Source: Haladaptatus cibarius D43
GTDB lineage: Archaea > Halobacteriota > Halobacteria > Halobacteriales > Haladaptataceae
Direction: 5' to 3'
DNA length: 64,000 nucleotides
Assembly: GCF_000710615.1 (NCBI RefSeq)
Contig: NZ_JDTH01000002.1
Location: forward strand, 1,666,082-1,730,081
Shown here: piece by piece, positions 60,883-64,000 of the stretch
Position numbering within the stretch: position 1 is the first letter of the stretch
How the letters are laid out: every line of letters begins with the position of its first letter
Notes under the pieces: generated by a model
Database searches by the model: none
Told to the model about the DNA's origin: nothing
The model's input: the letters and a program-made list of their open reading frames with translations, nothing else
Translations under genes and position numbers: made by a program

Positions 60883-63549
60883 CTATTCCAGAATGTCGAT
60901 GGCGGGACGACCGGGTTCCGCCTTCCGAACTGTCCCCTCGTCGGCGTCCGAACTTGTCATCACTCTTATAGGGGCGTCGAACTCGCGTTCGATGAGCCAC
61001 GCGGTCTGCTGTAACACCTCGTACTCGCGTTCCGGCGTGAGCGTCGGAGTCAGCGATTCGCGGGTCGCTTGCAGGTCTTGGCCGTAGGAGGCCGCGGCGT
61101 CACCCTGTTCGCGGATTTCCTGTTCTTGCATCAGTTCGGAGATGAGGTTGTCCGCGTCGCTGTCCATCGCTAATTCGAGGGCGCGATACTTCCACTCCGG
61201 CGTGACCACCACGTCGATTCGCTCGGGATCGGAAATACCCGCGACGTCGATGATGTCGCGCACGTCCTCTCGGGTGTTCTCTATCAGTTGACGGCGCTCT
61301 ACCGTATCCTCGGTTTCCGTTTCCGGAGTCGGCCAGTCGGCGTCAACGACGAACTCGTCGTAGCCGAGTTCGTCGTACAGTTCCTCCGCGATGTGCGGCG
61401 CAACCGGGGCCAGCAGTCGAGTCGCAACCGTCAGGCCGCGCCCGAAGGTCGGCGCGTGGACATCGGTGTAATCCGCGTAGGTACGCAGCGTATCCACAAG
61501 GTCTTGGACTTCGCGCAGTGCGGTGTTGAACATCAGCGCGTCGTACTGCCCCGTTGCGACGGCAATCGTCGCGTCGATTTCGTTGCGAACGTACTCCGCG
61601 ACGGAATCGTCTTCGCCGTCTGCCGATTCAGCGTCGAAGCTATCGACCACGTTCTTGAATCGCGCGAGGAAGCGGTTCGTGGAACGAACCCCCTCCTCCG
61701 ACCAGTCGAAATCCCGTTCCGGTTGGGCGGCCTGCATCATGAACAGGCGCGCCGTGTCCGCGCCATACTCTGCGGAAATCCGCTGTGGGGACACCGTGTT
61801 CCCCTTCGACTTGGACATCTTCTTGCCGTCTAAGAGTACCATCCCCTGCGCAAGATAGTTCGTAAACGGCTCGCGGTGCTTTAACATGCCCAAATCGGCA
61901 ATTGCTTTCGTGACGAACCGAGCGTACAGCAGGTGCATCACGGCGTGTTCGATGCCGCCGACGTACTGGTCAACGGGCATCCAGTCGTCCGCCTTCCCGG
62001 TTTCGAACGGTGCATCCTCTGCGTCCGGCGAGATGTACCGCAGGAAGTACCACGAGGAGTCAACGAAGGTGTCCATCGTGTCCGTCTCGCGGACGGCGTC
62101 CGCGCCACATTCGGGACACTCGACGTGTTTCCACTCTTCTGCGGCGTCAAGCGGGTTCCCCGTCGTGTTGATGAACTCCGGCAGTTCGACCGGCAGGTCT
62201 TCCTCGGGAACCATGACCGGGCCACAGTCGTCGCAGTGAATCGCGGGAATCGGCGTTCCCCAGTATCGCTGTCGGGAGATGAGCCAATCGCGCAGGCGGT
62301 ACTGCGTGTGGAATCGTGCGGAGTCGATGTCCGCGGTCAGCAATTCGCGGGCCTCCTCGCTTTTCAGTCCGGAATAGTCCCCGCTGTTCACCAAGACGCC
62401 GTCCTCGGTGTACGCACCCTCGCTCACATCGGGTGCTTCGGGGTCGGATTCGCCGTTTTTCGACTTGCCTTCCTCCGGTTCGGGGGCAATGACGGGCGTA
62501 ATTTCGACGCCCATCTTCGAGGCGAATACGTGGTCGCGGTCGTCGTGTCCGGGGACGCCCATCAGCGCGCCCGTCCCGACATCCGAGAGGACGAAGTCCG
62601 CGACGAACACCGGGATTTCGTCGCCGTTTGCGGGATTCGTCGCGGTCAGACCGGTTTCGACGCCGTTCGGTTCGTCTCCGTCCGGGTCGGCCTCTTCCTC
62701 GATGAATCGGCGAACGCTCTCGTCGTCCTCGGCCACCGCCTGCGAGATTGGATGGTCGGGAGCCAGCGCGAAGAACGCCGCGCCAAAAATCGTGTCCACG
62801 CGGGTCGTAAACGCTTCCACGGGGCCGTGATCTTCAATGGAGAACTCCAGCGTGGTTCCTTCCTGTCGGCCAATCCAATTGCGTTGCATCTGGCGAACGC
62901 TGTTCGGCCAGCCCTTTAACTCGTCTATCGCTTCGAGCAGTTCGTCTGCGTACTCCGTGATGGCTAGCGTCCACTGGTCTAACTCGCGTTGCTCGACTAT
63001 CGTCCCGCAACGCCAGCAGTGTTCGTCCTCGCCTTCGACCTGTTCGTCCGCCAGCACGGTTTCACAGGAAGGACACCAGTTCACTTCGGCGGCGCGTCGG
63101 TCTACGAGACCTTCGTCGTGGAACTGCTGGAACAACCATTGGTTCCACTGGTAGTATTCCGGCGTGCAGGTCGTCACCTCGCGCTCCCAGTCGTAGCCGA
63201 ACCCCATCGACTTCATCTGGTCGCGCATCGTGTCGATGCAGTCCATCGTCCACTCACGGGGGTCGGTGTCGCGCTCCTTCGCGGCGTTTTCTGCGGGAAG
63301 GCCAAAGGAGTCCCACCCCATCGGATGCAGTACGTCGTCCCCCTGCATCCGGCGGTATCGGGCGTAGGAATCAGTTATCGTGTAGTTTCGGACGTGGCCC
63401 ATGTGGAGCTTTCCGGACGGGTACGGAAACATTCCCAAGACATAGGTAGGGTGCTCCGCGTCGTCCGGCGTCCGATAGGCATCCTCCTCGGCCCACGCCG
63501 TTTGCCAGCGCTGTTCGATAGTCGCATGGTCGTATCCCTCCTCAGACAT
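60883..63549 (-). CDS. leuS: Leucyl-tRNA synthetase
   Basis: 888 residues, class I synthetase. HIGH motif in YPSGKLHMGHVRNYT, a large editing domain (about 220-430, with GVETGLTATNPANG), zinc-finger region CPSCETVLADEQ...CWRCG, KMSKS in LDGKKMSKSKGNTVSP, and an anticodon-binding C-terminus. GCTATATC near 63566-63573 lies about 20 bases upstream of ATG 63549. No sign of truncation. Confidence 0.97.
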   Translation of the reverse strand: MSEEGYDHATIEQRWQTAWAEEDAYRTPDDAEHPTYVLGMFPYPSGKLHMGHVRNYTITDSYARYRRMQGDDVLHPMGWDSFGLPAENAAKERDTDPREWTMDCIDTMRDQMKSMGFGYDWEREVTTCTPEYYQWNQWLFQQFHDEGLVDRRAAEVNWCPSCETVLADEQVEGEDEHCWRCGTIVEQRELDQWTLAITEYADELLEAIDELKGWPNSVRQMQRNWIGRQEGTTLEFSIEDHGPVEAFTTRVDTIFGAAFFALAPDHPISQAVAEDDESVRRFIEEEADPDGDEPNGVETGLTATNPANGDEIPVFVADFVLSDVGTGALMGVPGHDDRDHVFASKMGVEITPVIAPEPEEGKSKNGESDPEAPDVSEGAYTEDGVLVNSGDYSGLKSEEARELLTADIDSARFHTQYRLRDWLISRQRYWGTPIPAIHCDDCGPVMVPEEDLPVELPEFINTTGNPLDAAEEWKHVECPECGADAVRETDTMDTFVDSSWYFLRYISPDAEDAPFETGKADDWMPVDQYVGGIEHAVMHLLYARFVTKAIADLGMLKHREPFTNYLAQGMVLLDGKKMSKSKGNTVSPQRISAEYGADTARLFMMQAAQPERDFDWSEEGVRSTNRFLARFKNVVDSFDAESADGEDDSVAEYVRNEIDATIAVATGQYDALMFNTALREVQDLVDTLRTYADYTDVHAPTFGRGLTVATRLLAPVAPHIAEELYDELGYDEFVVDADWPTPETETEDTVERRQLIENTREDVRDIIDVAGISDPERIDVVVTPEWKYRALELAMDSDADNLISELMQEQEIREQGDAAASYGQDLQATRESLTPTLTPEREYEVLQQTAWLIEREFDAPIRVMTSSDADEGTVRKAEPGRPAIDILE

Positions 63550-63734
63550 GTGTTCGTCTACTTGATATAGCGTTCAGTGTCTTCTAAGTGTTGCTATCAA
63601 ACTCATGGACGTGCGGGCGTTATTCGGCAGAGAAGCGTCTCCTACGGCACGTTGCGGACAGAACCGGAAACAACACGAAACGCCGGACGTTTTTGACACT
63701 GCTCCGTGACGGTGGACGTAACGGATTCCGTATC

Positions 63735-64000
63735 ATGGACGATTCGACACACACCACTGATTATTTCCTCGGACTCATCGAGCAGAACAGCCACGACGAG
63801 GCGAGAGAGTATGTACAACGAGTCGAAACGGCACCGACCGAGGAGCGAAAAGCGACGGTACAGGCGCTCCGTTCGCTCGCGGACGACGACCCATCCGCAT
63901 TGAAACCGCTCGTCCCGACGCTTTCAGAGTTTCTCACTGACGACGAGCGGTCGGTTCGCCTGACCACGGCGAAACTGCTCGTCGCTATCGCCGAAACCGA
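63735..64000 (+). CDS. HEAT-repeat protein (partial, N-terminus)
   Basis: 88 codons then the window ends. Starts MDDSTHTTDYFLGLIEQNSH, then repeated helical pairs (AREYVQRVETAPTEERKATVQALRSLADDDPSALKPL, PTLSEFLTDDERSVRLTTAKLLVAIAET). This is the alpha-solenoid pattern of Halobacteria HEAT-domain proteins. The 185 bases before it are intergenic. Confidence 0.7.
   Translation, partial: MDDSTHTTDYFLGLIEQNSHDEAREYVQRVETAPTEERKATVQALRSLADDDPSALKPLVPTLSEFLTDDERSVRLTTAKLLVAIAET

Noticed and set aside
1-64000. rRNA genes, insertion sequences and transposases
   Set aside because: None were recognised on either strand.

Overview
The window comes from a haloarchaeon (class Halobacteria). The evidence is the split RNA polymerase genes (rpoH-rpoB''-rpoB'-rpoA'), the very acidic proteins, the many TATA-driven leaderless genes, a fused histone doublet, a three-OB RPA, L10e, aIF2-beta with a TRAM domain, archaeal MptD, and a run of Halobacteria-only small families. 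Base composition is GC-rich with local AT-rich islands. A complete otsA-otsB pair fits a lineage that makes trehalose at lower salinity, such as Haladaptatus; the genus is inferred, not shown.

Layout. 1-5264: minus-strand RNA polymerase operon, with rpoA' cut by the window edge. 5533-6567: two identical tRNA-Asp genes on 86-bp direct repeats flanking a PD-(D/E)XK-type gene, which looks like an element integrated at a tRNA. 6751-23732: mostly housekeeping and membrane genes (YndJ/DUF4166 pair, CARDB-like protein plus RND exporter, paired fluoride channels, HerA-like ATPase, two PIMT-type methyltransferases, aminopeptidase, type II GAPDH, Hsp20, ATP-grasp ligase). 23851-29388: MITE-like repeat, L10e, DUF2270, tandem cold-shock genes, MATE transporter, GNAT. 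29604-33786: tRNA-Phe and tRNA-Val with unusual downstream arrays, plus small genes and an SCP2-like/hydrolase pair. 34266-41235: ABC exporter, otsBA, creatininase family, DUF5789, DUF5790. 41357-42126: AT-rich two-gene island. 42212-51790: MptD, aIF2-beta, Azf-like dehydrogenase, second MITE-like copy, DUF309 gene divergent from a winged-helix gene, tRNA-Arg with its array, lipoprotein, RPA, histone and HDAC-like enzyme. 51911-60700: surface-glycan cluster (GT4, GT2, three alkaline-phosphatase-fold proteins, flippase) interrupted by a REC-PAS-PAS protein and an orphan ArlD/E-like protein. 60883-63549: leuS. 63735 onward: a HEAT-repeat protein cut by the right edge.

The most unusual signal is architectural. 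Downstream of tRNA-Phe, tRNA-Val, tRNA-Arg and the first tRNA-Asp there are short arrays in which plain hairpins alternate with longer palindromic units. The outer arm of each unit copies the T-arm, and at Phe and Val also the acceptor 3' strand, of the tRNA next door, while the units share a core (AACGTCTTGGCG or a variant, and CAGACAAGTCGCA) across loci. They would fold as tRNA T-arm/acceptor minihelices. No integrase or transposase is encoded in the window, so their origin and role are open. A second repeat family (23851-24146 and 44801-45040) has imperfect terminal inverted repeats and looks like a MITE or a structured ncRNA.
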